Assembly (NCBI RefSeq): GCF_009905375.1
Contig: NC_133653.1
Location: 53,647,704 to 53,711,703, forward strand
Source: Apium graveolens
Lineage: Eukaryota > Streptophyta > Magnoliopsida > Apiales > Apiaceae
Direction of reading: 5' to 3'
DNA length: 64,000 bases
Positions 1 to 10,929 of the stretch are shown in pieces. How positions within the stretch are numbered: position 1 is the first letter of the stretch; each line of letters opens with the position of its first letter. A program made the position numbers and the translations under genes. Under the pieces are notes generated by a model. The model was not told the origin of the DNA and did not search any database. It worked only from the letters and a program-made list of their open reading frames with translations.

Positions 1-683
1 CTGTAGGGGTACTACATCCATGTCATTGCGACACCAGTGACATGACACTTCAGTGATATTGTGATTGGTCATGGCGTATCCTTCTGTTAGCTCTTGGGAG
101 GAGCTTTTGCGCATTTGATATTTATTCAGGATACATGGGTGCACCCAGAGTTTGATTTGTAATTTGATTTATGGTGACGTCGTATATGTCGTACACGTTA
201 CCCATTATGTTGCACGCATTAGGTACCCTATGATGTGTGTATTTGTATATGTTTTGATCTCTGTAGAAAATATCCTAACCCCTTGTCGCTTTAGCCTTAC
301 TTATTTTTAAAATTGTTTTATTATAAATTGCAGATTATTTATCTCTGATCTCTTTGTTTTATAAACTATATTCCAAATCCGTACTGGGCGTTTGGCTCAT
401 GCCGTATTCTTTTTCTGGCAGGTGCTTAGGGGGATCCGGGACTGTGTGATGGAGAGCTACCCTATTTATTGATTAGGTTTTCGAACTTTAACATTATATG
501 GACTTAATTATTTATTTAGAGATTTATACTTTTATATTATTGGTTTAGACATTTTGGATATTTAATATTATTTATGGAGATTTTAGATTGTTTAATTATT
601 ATTTATAAATATATTAGTGTTCTGTGTGCAGGTTTATGGATTATAAGTAATATCTCCTTCTATTTAAAGAAGGGGGTTTTACA
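1..683 (+). repeat. Element D 5' LTR, 3' portion only
   Basis: This segment aligns base for base, with substitutions and small indels, to 7045-7699. It ends in TTTTACA just before the primer binding site. The window edge removes about 1.6 kb of its 5' part. Confidence 0.9.
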
Positions 684-687
684 GAGA

Positions 688-705
688 TGACATCAGAGCT
701 TAGGT
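688..705 (+). other. Element D primer binding site (initiator tRNA-Met type)
   Basis: TGACATCAGAGCTTAGGTT lies 4 bases after the LTR end. It matches the usual plant TGGTATCAGAGC site apart from two substitutions. Confidence 0.8.
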
Positions 706-864
706 TATTTCTTGTAGAAAACCTATTTAGGTTGAACTATGAGTTTGGATAGACGATAGGATGGGTGTTAATTTAATTTCATTTCGTTATGCTCTTTACC
801 ATTTCATTCCGCTTCATCATATTTATTCTCGTAATCTTCATTTATTCGCTATCTTATATTGTAG

Positions 865-2030
865 ATGCCTCCTAGACGTGATCCTTTACACATTGACCCC
901 GCTCAGCTTACTGAGATGATAGGGAAAACAGTGGCTCAGGCTGTACAGCAAGTCTTGGCAAACCAAGGAAATCAGAATAGTGAGGGAAATCAGAATGGAC
1001 ACGGAAATCAGAATGGCAATGGGAATCAGAATCAGAACGGTCAGGGCCATCAGTTGGAGCCGTTTGTATGGTTGGAGAGGTTTGTGAAGCAGAAATCAGA
1101 CTCTTTTAGTGCAACACTGACTCCTATTGATGCTGAAAATTGGATTGTTCATCTCGAAAAGATTTTTGATGCACTGGGTTGTGATGAGATTCAGAAGGTC
1201 AGGTTAGCTGTGTATAAGTTGGAGGGTGATGCTCAGAGGTGGTGGAGAGGAGTGAAAGCTACTAGAGGGGAACAATATGCAGAGGCTTTAGAATGGCAGG
1301 GATTCAAGAAGGTATTCTATGAGTAGTACTTCTCTAATGCTGATAGAGATGCTTATTTGAGGGATTTGCTGGGACAGTTGCAGGGACTGCTGTATAGCAG
1401 GATGATAAATTTAAATGGGGGTTAAAGTCTTATCTGAGGGGTTCCATAATTTCTTTTAAATTTAATAATGTGGTAGAGGTGGCTGATGTAACAAAGGATG
1501 TTGAGAATGAGCGCATAGATTCCAGGACTTCCAGGTCTAACAGTGGTAGTAAGAGGACTAGGGATGATCAGGGTTTTGCACAGGGTAGACAGTGGTATGG
1601 AGGTCAGAGTGGTCAGAAGGGACAGTCGCGCGGACAGAATCAGAATAGGGGTGGACAGTCATTCCACGGCCGGAATCAGTATGTTGGCCAGAATCAGAAT
1701 CGGCAGTTTCAGCGACAAAAGCAGCCTAGGCAGTGGCAGAATCGTCAACAGGGGCAGAGCCGTTACTCAGTGTATGGGGGTAACCCCAATTTGATTCCAG
1801 TGGCTCCTTGTGCTACATGTGGTGGACATCATCCAGGTAGATCTTGTTACAGACAGACTGGGGCTTGTTTCTTGTGTGGTAGCATGTCCCATAGGGCAAA
1901 AGATTGTACAGTGTCGCGCAACAGTGGTGGAAGAGGAGTTGGCGGTGGTAATGGTAGTCAGCAGAATCCTACAGCCAGGGTGTTTGCATTGACTGCAAAT
2001 CAGGCATCAGCTAATTTAGGTACCGTTTGA
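865..2030 (+). pseudogene. Element D gag, broken
   Basis: The start ATG at 865 opens a protein beginning MPPRRDP, followed by a GNQN-rich low-complexity stretch and a retrotransposon-gag domain with a WW pair near residue 126. A TAG at 1324 ends this frame. The central part of gag is then mostly missing, and the C-terminal part resumes in another frame at about 1400. That part is rich in Q, G and R and carries one CCHC zinc knuckle (C-x2-C-x4-H-x4-C, CFLCGSMSHRAKDC) at about 1867-1908. The frame closes with TGA at 2028. The family role is capsid and nucleocapsid. This copy cannot make a full Gag. Confidence 0.88.
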
Positions 2031-2063
2031 AGAACACTTCTTGTTGGTAGACGTGATGCTTAT

Positions 2064-2684
2064 GTGTTATTTGATACTGGTTCAACCCATTATGTTGTGT
2101 CTTTATCATTTGTTCGTCATCTTTACGTTGCACCTTCATTATTATATCCTCATATGTCTATTGCTACCCCGATGGGTAATTCTGTTATGATATCTGATGT
2201 ATATCAAGAGTGTCCGATTGTTGTGGGAGATAGAAATTGTAAGGTTAACTTACTTCCGATGGAGATACATGACTTTGATATTATCTTGGGAATGGATTGG
2301 TTGAGTGAACATCATGCCACAATTGATTGTCAAGGAAAGAGAGTGATCTTTGAGAATGCAGATAAACCAAAATTTGTACATCAAGGGTCTCAGCCGAAAG
2401 GGGAGGTTAAATTAATTTCTGCTCTAAAGGCGAGCAAACTTTTATCTAAGGGTTGTGATGGCTACCTTGCTTTCGTGAAGGACACATCAAAGGACGAACC
2501 TCGCATCGAGGATTATCCAGTTGTGAGGGAGTATAAAGATGTGTTCCCCGATGAGCTACCAGGTTTGCCACCACATAGAGCGGTGGAGTTTACTATTGAA
2601 CTAGTTCCAGGTACTGAGCCTATTTCTAAAGTGCCTTACCGGATGACACCACTTGAGTTGCAAGAATTGAAGAAGCAGTTATAA
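2064..2684 (+). pseudogene. Element D protease and start of reverse transcriptase
   Basis: An aspartic protease motif LFDTGSTH lies near residues 2-9, the D-T-G catalytic triplet of retroviral-type proteases. About 50 codons on, ILGMDWL closes the protease fold. The frame then enters the linker before reverse transcriptase (PGLPPHRAVEFTIELVPG) and stops at a TAA at 2682. Reverse transcriptase continues in the same frame two codons later, so this is a single nonsense change. Confidence 0.88.
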
Positions 2685-2690
2685 GAGTTA

Positions 2691-3447
2691 TTGTATAGGG
2701 GATTTATCAGACTCAGTGTGTCTCCATGGGGCGCTCCTGTGTTATTTGTGAAGAAGAAGGATGGTTCCATGAGATTGTGCATTGACTATAGGGAGTTGAA
2801 TAAAATGACTGTTAGAAACAGATATCCTTTGCCACACATTGATGACTTGTTTGATCAGTTACAAGGGGAGAAGTACTTTTCAAAAATAGATTTGAGATCT
2901 AGTTACCATCAGTTACGAGTAAGAAAAGAGGATATTCCGAAGACTGCATTTCACACTCGTTATGGTCATTATGAGTTTCTCGTGATATCTTTTGGGTTGA
3001 CGAATGCACCAGCGATATTTATGGATTTGATGAATTGGGTCTTTCATGATTATCTGGATAAATTCGTGGTGGTCTTCATCGATGATATCTTGATATACTC
3101 TAGGAGCAGAGATGAGCATGAGAAGCATTTACGTACTGCACTTGAAATTTTGAGGGAGAAGAAGTTGTTTGCGAAATTTTCCAAGTGTGAATTCTGGTTG
3201 GAGGAAGTGGCATTCTTGGGGCATATTGTGTCTAGTAGGGGCATTGAGTTGGATCCTGCAAAAGTCGAGGCTATTACTAATTGTCCCAGACTAGCAATGT
3301 GATGGAGGTGAGGAGTTTCTTGGATTTGGAAGGTTACTACAGGTGTTTTGTGGAAGGTTTCTCTTCCATAGCTTTGTCATTGACTCAGCTAATGGGAAGG
3401 GAATTAAGTTCGAGTAGAATGGTGATCGTGAGAAGAGCTTTCAAGAG
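2691..3447 (+). pseudogene. Element D reverse transcriptase, frameshifted
   Basis: Reverse transcriptase motifs are clear: [48 protein letters not shown], and the catalytic [10 protein letters not shown] at about 3075-3104. The frame ends at TGA 3300 within the thumb/connection region. The sequence from 3303 to 3447 still encodes recognisable pieces (EVRSFLDLEGYYRCF) in a shifted frame, so at least one indel lies near 3300. Confidence 0.9.
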
Positions 3448-5396
3448 TTGAAGAAGAGGTTGGTGTCAGCTCCAATACTTGTGTTGCCATCAGGGAGTGG
3501 AGGTTTTCAGGTTTATAGTGACGCTTCAAAAAGAAGATTGGGGTGTGTTCTTATGCAGCAAGGGAAAGTGATTTCTTACGCCTCCAGGCCACTTAAACCT
3601 TATGAGGTGAACTATCCTACCCATGACTTGGAATTAACGGCTGTGATTTTTGCTTTGAAGATTTGGAGGCATTATTTGTATGGAGAGACTTGTGACATCT
3701 TTACTGATCACAAGAGTCTCATATATATTTTTAGTCAAAAGGAGCTTAATATGAGGCAGCGAAGGTGGCTTGAACTTCTTAAGGATTATGATGCTAATAT
3801 TCAGTACCATCCAGGAAAGGCAAATATAGTGGCAGACGCTCTTAGTAGGAATAACTTGGGGAGTGTTGCATCTCTCATTACTCAGTCACACCTTATTTCA
3901 GATTTGGAGCGATTGGGTGTTGAGTTGTATGTTAGAAGGTCAGGAGGTAGCATTGCAAGTTTGAGAGTGGAACCAAATCTTGTTTCAAGGGTTAAGGAAT
4001 CTCAAAAGAATGATACAGGTTTGGAAGCTATTAGATCCGAGGTGGCAGGTGGCAAGAAAAAATATTTTCATGTTGATGATGAGGGCGTGATATGCTTGGG
4101 TAGTAAATTGTGTGTTCCTGCACACTCGACGATTCGTGAGAAAATTTTGAAGGAGGCTCATAGTTCTTCATTCTCTATTCATCCAGGTTCCACTAAGATG
4201 TATAGAGATTTGAAGAAGCGCTTTTGGTGGAGTGGAATGAAAGGAGATATAGCAGAATTTGTGAGGAAATGTCTTACATATCAACAAGTGAAAGTAGACC
4301 ATCAGAGGCCTAGTGGACTATTGCAGCAGCTAGATATTCCAGTTTGGAAGTGGGAAAACATTACTATGGATTTCATGACTCATTTGCCGAGAACCTTCAG
4401 GAAAAATGATGTCATATGGGTGGTGGTTGATAGACTTAATAAGTCCAGTAGAGAGACTACTCATGTTCATCAGTTGGCAGAGATTTTTCAGCGAGATATT
4501 GTTAGACTTCATGATGTGCCTGTGTCGATAGTTTCTGACAGGGATACGAGATTTATATCGCGTTTTTGGAAGGGATTCCAGCAGGCTTGGGGTACGAGGC
4601 TTAATTTTAGTACAGCTATTCATCCGCAAACCGATGGACAGTCAGAAAGGACGATCCAGACGTTAGAGGATATGTTAAGGGCATGTGCTTTGGAGTGGAC
4701 AGGTGACTGGGATAAGTATATGTATCTTGTTGAGTTTACGTATAATAACAGTTGGCACGCGAGTATCGGTATGCCACCATTTGAGGCTTTGTATGGTAGG
4801 AGGTGTAGGGCACCATCTTGTTGGGATGAGGTTGGTGAGAGAGTCATTGAAGGGTCGAATTTAGTTAAAATCACTAATGAGAAGGTAGAGAAAGTTAAAG
4901 AAAGTTTGAAGGAAGCTCGATCTCGTCAAAAGAGTTACGCGGGCCAACATAGAAAGTTTGGTGGATTTGATCCCGGTGATCATGTGTTCTTGAAGGTGTC
5001 GCCTTGTAAGGGTATTAAGCATTTTGGTATGAAGGGGAAGCTTAGTCCGAGGTATGTTGGACCTTTTGATGTTATGGAGAAAGTGGGGGAAGTGTCTTAT
5101 AGGGTTGCATTGCCACCACAACTATCTCATGTGCATAATGTGTTTCATGTGTCTATTTTGAGGGGCTACAAATATCATCTACTATACATAGTTCAGTATC
5201 CATTAGATAAAATTAGAGAGGATCTTTCTTGTGAGGAAGAAGCTGAGGCTATCTTAGCTCGAGAGAAGCGGGTTTTGAGGAAGAATACCATTCCGTTTGT
5301 GAAATTTTTGTGGAAAAATCATTGGGAGAGAGAGGCTACTTGAGAATTAGAAGCGTCTATTCATGATAAATATCCGCATTTATTCAACTCAGGTAC
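3448..5396 (+). pseudogene. Element D RNase H and integrase, with late nonsense codon
   Basis: The 631-codon open stretch starts in the connection, then enters RNase H ([42 protein letters not shown]). The integrase follows: an N-terminal HHCC-type region around 4160-4290, in which one expected Cys is Tyr (CLTYQQ), then a core with MDFMTHLP, SIVSDRDTRF and a QSERTIQTLE glutamate. The C-terminal tail resembles the chromodomain region of Tekay elements. A TGA at 5341, where Trp is usual, truncates it, and homology continues to about 5396. The lost zinc-site Cys and the truncation argue against function. Confidence 0.9.
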
Positions 5397-5430
5397 GGCT
5401 GTTTAGTTTCGTTTGATTCCGGGGACGGAA

Positions 5431-5453
5431 TCCTTTTTTTAAGGAAGTATATA
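5431..5453 (+). other. Element D polypurine tract region
   Basis: AAGGAAGTATATA lies directly before the TGTAATA that opens the 3' LTR. It follows the CGGGGACGGAATCC motif that precedes the tract in Tekay-type elements. The tract is degenerate. Confidence 0.6.
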
Positions 5454-5474
5454 TGTAATATACATGAATTTTAG

Positions 5475-5529
<55 letters not shown>

Positions 5530-7699
5530 GTGAAGAATTTGATTTAGTTTAAAATAAGAATATAAAAACTTTGTAATTACGTTAGTAATAGAAGGAATTA
5601 GTTCTAAAATATATATATATATAGATAGATAGATTATTCTGCCTCTCGTATGTTATCTTCGAAATCCCTAATAATATTTGAGGGGTCAGCAAGCCGCGAG
5701 GGACGAGAGAATCGGTGATACTAGCAGTCCCTTTATAACGAAAAAAAATTCAAGATCAGGTAAAATATTGTAAGTAAATGTTGCAACTTTTAAATTCAAT
5801 ACGAATTGTATATACTTATTTAATAGTATAAGAATGATAGGTCCCTGCTATTCATGTGCTTCTGTCGAGTCAGCGAGCTTAAGTTGTAATCAATTAGTGT
5901 TAGTATAATATTCATTATGCGTATGGTATATATTGGGTGTATATTGATTGTGTATCCATGCTTTGTATTTTGGCAGTGTTATGCAGTTATTATAATTACA
6001 AGTGTTTAAGATTATGTACTTTATTATTTGTCAAAGCTATTTGGGGATTTAAGTTCCTGGCCAAACAAGTTTTAAAATTTATTATTTATTTATTTTTATT
6101 TTTTGTAATATAAATAAATGGTCCATTAATTTTGTTATGATTATATTATGTTTTCACCTCATTTTACCCAGTTAGTTTGAAAGTTTGTTTACATTGAACT
6201 AGTACTAGAGTTCATAGTGTTAGGTATTATTTTAATATATTTTGTTAAAATATAAGCTAGTAATTTGATCAAGTATTGCAATAGAATTGTCCTTTAATAT
6301 TAATTATTGTTTAGGTTTATAAATTTTGTGTCGTAGTGTGAGTTTAATAACCATTTTAATAAGTTAGATTTCATATTTATCAAGTCAAATGAGCTTGGTA
6401 AATTAGCACGAGTTGTCTGGTCATTAGCATGATGTTGATTTATATTACTTTTATAATACTTAAAATCTAGACTATGTCCTTTATTTTGATTAGTATACTA
6501 TTTTATGTTAATTTGTGAATCAGTCAATTTAATAATGAATGTACAAGATGTTTATGACTACTGGATCTAAAAGTAATCAAGTCATCCCCTGATTTTATAG
6601 CCTCGGGTAAAATCAATTTAGTATTTAAAAGAGGTATATAAAAAATATGTATTAATTATAAATTATAATTTTGTTAATAGATCAGGAGCGGGGGAATTAG
6701 CCGATCAGCTACGGATATTATTAATGATTTTAGTTGCGGTTTTTAATGTACGGATTCTGTCCCCTTTTTATTCAGCGCTACTCCTCTTAACATTTAGAAA
6801 TATTTGATTAGTTCAGTTATTCTGTATCCTGCTCATTCAATATTTGATTTGACTTTTTCTGACTTCCGAAAATTATTTTAAAATTGATTTGAAAAATTTT
6901 AAATATCTGTGTACGCGGTTTTCAAAAATTATTTATGGCACCCTCTATTTTGGAAATCTGAATTACTTGCCTAAGGTGATTTTAAATTTTGCGAGAATAT
7001 TTTTATTTAAACCCTTAGAGATATAGGGTATACCGAGTTAACCAGCTGTAGGGGTATTACAGTCATGTCATTGCGGCACCAGTGACATGACACTTCCGTG
7101 ACAGTGTGATTGGTCACGGAGTATCCTTCTGTTAGCTCTTGGGAGGAGTTTTTGCGCATTTGATATTTGTTCAGGATACGTGGGTGCACCCAGAGTTTGA
7201 TTTGTGATTTGATTTATGGTGACGTCGTATATGCCGTAGACGTTATCCATTATGTTACACGCATTAGGTACCCTATGATGTGTGTATTTGTATCTGTTCT
7301 GATCTCGATATGAAATATCCTAACCCCTCGTCGCTTCAGCCTTACTTATTTTTAAAATTATTGTTTTATTATAAATTGCAGATTATTTATCTCTGATCTC
7401 TTTGTTTTATAAACTGTATTCCAAATCCTTACTAGGCGTTTAAATCATGTCATATTTTTTTCTGGCAGGTACTTCTGGGATTGTGTGATGGAGAGCTACC
7501 CATTTATTGATTAGGATTTCGGACTTTAACATTATCTAGACTTAATTATTTTATTAGAGATTTATACTTTTATATTATTGGTTTAGACATTTGAAAATTT
7601 TAGACTGTTTAATTTTTGTATAGAAATATATTAATATTTTGTGTGCAGTTTTATGGATTATAAGTAATATCTCTTTTTATTTAAAGAAGGGGTGTTACA
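5454..7699 (+). repeat. Element D 3' LTR (about 2246 bp)
   Basis: It opens with TGTAATA and closes with TGTTACA, short inverted ends. Its last 655 bases match window positions 1-683. Apart from a trinucleotide microsatellite near its start it is plain AT-rich LTR sequence, and I see no real gene in it. Confidence 0.88.
5474..5529 (+). repeat. (ATA/TAA)n microsatellite
   Basis: About 18 uninterrupted trinucleotide units of ATA/TAA inside the 3' LTR of element D. Confidence 0.95.
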
Positions 7700-8249
7700 T
7701 TTATAAAATAGAACCGATTAAAGATCAAATCAGTGATAAATAAAGAAGTCCAGCGGCCTGCAACGACAATCCGCATTTTCCATGTTCTGAACCAGACTGC
7801 ATTTCCCCTCAAAGAAGAATTAGTGTATTCAAAATGTAAGCTCGAGAAGTCATATTTTTAGTATAATTTGATTTTCAAAACTAGTATTTAGATTTGGGGG
7901 AAATATTACATTTTGAGGAAAGATTGTAAGTGTTGTGAATTAAATATTCTAGTCTTTTATTAAAATTTCAAAATCTTACTTGACAACAATTTTTGCTTAA
8001 TTCAGAAGAAAAGTGCAAAGCAAGTAAAAATAAAGATATAAAAAATTGCTCCTTTTTTCCACCAAACATTCGTAAAGAAAAAGGGAGAGAAAAATGGACG
8101 ATTTAAAAGGGGCGGGAGAAAAAGAGAAACTTGCACTTGTACTATTTCCGAACACATTTATTTTCTATAGCGCAAGGACAAAAAAAAAGTTTATTAGACA
8201 AGGCAACACACATATAAATATCCTGGGAGGGAAAAGGATCAAGAAAACG
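7700..8249 (+). other. Intergenic stretch and likely DnaJ promoter/leader
   Basis: These 550 bases separate the end of the element D LTR from the DnaJ start. TATAAATA at 8213-8220 is the only TATA-like site near the start, but it is only 30 bases ahead of the ATG, so it may not be the functional one. An ATG at 8094 is in frame with the DnaJ start without an intervening stop. I found no perfect heat-shock element. Confidence 0.5.
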
Positions 8250-10144
8250 ATGAGTGCGGATTACTACAAGATATTACAGGTTGATAAAAATGCAACAGAT
8301 GAAGATTTGAAGAAATCTTATAAAAAACTGGCCATGAAATGGCACCCTGATAAGAATCGCAACAAACAAAACGATGCCGAATCCAAATTTAAACAAATCA
8401 ATGAAGCCTATGAGGTATCAACATTTTTTCTTGAGTGTGTATGTATTTCATTCAAATGGGTTCTCTAAAAAAGTATCTATAGCCATCTTGAGAATTTTCC
8501 ATTACATTATATATAGATCTATTGCAGTTTTACACCCTATCCATCAATAAATTTACTTTGATGTATTTGATATTTTTGCATGGCAAGAAGTGTAAATGAT
8601 GTATATTGTTCTGGGGAAAAAATTATATGTGATAATATCTAAAAATGACTTTGATCAAGAATCAAGTTTATGCCATGCCATTGAAATAGCCTTCTGTGAT
8701 GAATGCCATTTATGGTTTGGAGATATTAAAGAACAAATTTTTCTTAGGTTTTGAGTGATCCTCAAAAAAGAGCGTTGTACGATCAATATGGCGAAGAAGG
8801 TCTAAAAGGCCAAGTGCCACAATCAGAAAGCGGAGGGCCTGGCGGGGCAACATTTTATCAGACAGGGGATGGACCAAATGCGTTTAGATTCAATCCTAGA
8901 AATGCTAATGACATTTTTGCCGAGTTTTTTGGTAACTCAAACACTTTCGGAAGTATGGGAGGCATGGGTGGTATGGGAGGAGGTATGGGGGGTATGGGAG
9001 GCATGGGGGGTCCTGCCTCTATGAGAAGCGGAGGTCCAAGGTTTTCGAGTGGATTGTTTGGGGACGATATGTTTACTTCATTTGGAGGAAGTAGACCAAT
9101 GAGCTCAGGCCCTCGGAAGGCTCCTCCAGTCGAGAATAGATTGCCTTGTACCCTAGAAGAACTTTTTAAGGGAACAACCAAAAAGATGAAGATCTCAAGG
9201 GAAATAGCTGATGCTAGCGGGTAACTTTTACTTGCTCATCATAACTCTCTCTGTTCTTCTTGGTTTTAGTTTTTCATTTGTTAGTAAACTCTGTTAATGT
9301 GGTTGAAAAATATCTCAGCAATTGTTGATTTGCTCGTGATGGAAGATTTTGAACCACCTGAGCATGTGAAACTTAACATTAAAACTGCATGAGTGTCTCC
9401 AACATGCCAAAGATATAGATGCTATCAGACTAGAAACTGCTATGATTTTGTTTTAGAACCTTTGAGTTGTATGATAGCTGTGTGCAACTGAACAATGGAA
9501 ATGAAATTTGCGCTATGTATCCATCTGTACACTTCGTTCTTGCTAGCCATTCTGTAATAATCAGGTTCAGCATGACTAACAAGTACTATAGTATCTTTTG
9601 GTAGTTCTTTCCATGCTCATTTATCTTTTATACAGTATGATTCATGTTCAAACCCTAAAAAAATCATATGAACATCTATCTGACACAAACTCTGGCCTTG
9701 GACAGAAAGACCTTGCCGGTGGAAGAGATTCTGACTCTAGACATAAAACCTGGTTGGAAACGTGGTACAAAAATCACATTCCCGCAGAAGGGTAATGAGC
9801 AGCCAAATGTTGTTCCGGCAGATGTCATATTTGTGGTTGACGAGAAACCACACAATGTGTTCACAAGAGAAGGTAACGATCTCATATGCACGCACAAGAT
9901 ATCGCTGACAGAATCATTAACAGGCTACACGGTTCATGTTAACACCTTAGACGGGAGAAAACTGACAATCCCCGTCAACAATGTGATTCATCCATCTTAC
10001 GAGGAGGTTGTTCCAAAAGAAGGGATGCCCATACCGAAAGATCCTTCAAGAAGGGGGAACCTGCGAATTAAGTTTAATATCAAATTCCCAGCAAGGTTAA
10101 CGGCGGAACAGAAGTCTGGAATTAAGAAACTGCTTAATCAGTGA
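8250..10144 (+). CDS. Class B (type II) DnaJ/Hsp40 co-chaperone, 3 exons, 358 aa
   Basis: Exons 8250-8414, 8748-9220 and 9706-10144 have GT-AG introns and join in frame to 358 residues, the usual size for plant DNAJB1/B4/B13-like proteins. The J domain (about 1-68) carries the HPD triad at 32-34, which stimulates the ATPase of Hsp70. A Gly/Phe/Met-rich region with GMGG repeats spans about 75-170. No CxxCxGxG zinc-finger repeats follow, so it is class B. The C-terminal client-binding domain begins near [11 protein letters not shown] (about residue 183). The role is a cytosolic or nuclear Hsp70 partner in protein folding. I chose MSADYYK at 8250 because family members begin here. An in-frame ATG at 8094 would add 52 residues unlike any J protein. 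The gene runs tail-to-tail with the RLT gene. I see no break and consider it functional. Confidence 0.95.
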
Positions 10145-10929
10145 ATTTAATAATTGGTAGAAAAATCATCTTCGGTTGTTATATTTTAGTTTGATGATAT
10201 GTAAACAATCATCATCAATGGAAAAAATTGACAGTTTAACAACTAATTCAGCTTAATTTTCTGTACACATTCAAGAACTTCATTGATAGAATAAAGCTAA
10301 GTGATGGAGCATCCGTCCATGTAAATCTTGGCAAAATTTCTTGGAAAAAAATAAATTATATAGTCCTTGCAGTTAAATGCAGATAGACTGGCCCTTGATC
10401 TATTGAGTGAAGTTTCAATCGTTTCATGTACCTAGTTCCTCATCTGCATTGTTCACAATATGTGCGTAAATATAAAACTACGCAAACTGACAAGATACAG
10501 TCCAAATTTTAACTGCATCCCAATTCCCAAGCATTTCCTAGGTCTTTTTTTTTCTTTGCTAAATAAAATTGCATTTCCTAGGATTGTCATTCAAAAATTA
10601 TGAGGTTACGATAAAAATACAAGTGAACTTGTTGAACGGGCGTAGAAGGGAAACCCAAAACCGCAGAGGCAATTACAACAAATATTTTACATGAACAATG
10701 CTGTTCTATAATAACTGGCGCATCCGTTTTTCCCAAGAGCCACTCTATTTTCCTCTATTACACTTGACATGATCGAGAGTCAAAAACCTTACTCTATGAT
10801 TATACACAAAAAGCACAACCACTCAACGCAGCAGCACTTCAATAAAATATAACTTCCCTAAAAAAGGTTGCCACTAACTCAAAGTTGTTCGAAAATCTTA
10901 CTCTTTGTAGGCCTACAGCATTTAACACT
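10145..10929. other. Intergenic region between convergent genes (3' UTRs)
   Basis: 785 bases lie between the stop codons of the DnaJ gene (+) and the RLT gene (-). They must hold both 3' UTRs and polyadenylation sites. I see AT-rich sequence only, with no further gene and no recognisable element. Confidence 0.7.

Larger units (their letters stand above)
1..7699 (+). mobile_element. Element D: decayed Ty3/gypsy (Tekay/Del-like) LTR retrotransposon, 5' end outside window
   Basis: The first 683 bases match 7045-7699, the end of a 3' LTR that begins at 5454. The full LTR is therefore about 2.25 kb and the element starts about 1.6 kb before the window. Between the LTRs lie, in order, a primer binding site, gag with a CCHC knuckle, protease, reverse transcriptase, RNase H, integrase and a C-terminal chromodomain-like tail, which is the Ty3/gypsy order. 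LTR ends are TGTAATA...TTACA and the MPPRR start of gag is typical of the Tekay lineage (family knowledge). Coding is broken by stops, frameshifts and a gag deletion, and the LTRs differ at 9 of the first 80 bases, so this is an old, dead copy. The target-site duplication cannot be checked because the left end is outside the window. Confidence 0.93.

Noticed and set aside
7007..7250. Two 60-codon frames on the - strand in the element D LTR
   Set aside because: They lie in LTR sequence, have no recognisable motif and correspond to broken frames in the other LTR copy.
8094..8249. 52-residue N-terminal extension of the DnaJ protein
   Set aside because: J proteins of this class start at the MxxDYYK position, and the extension shows no targeting signal I can defend. 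It is noted as an alternative, not annotated as coding.
8858..9181. 107-codon frame opposite DnaJ exon 2
   Set aside because: It is the complement of the GMGG-repeat coding sequence, and its Pro-rich composition is only a mirror of Gly codons.
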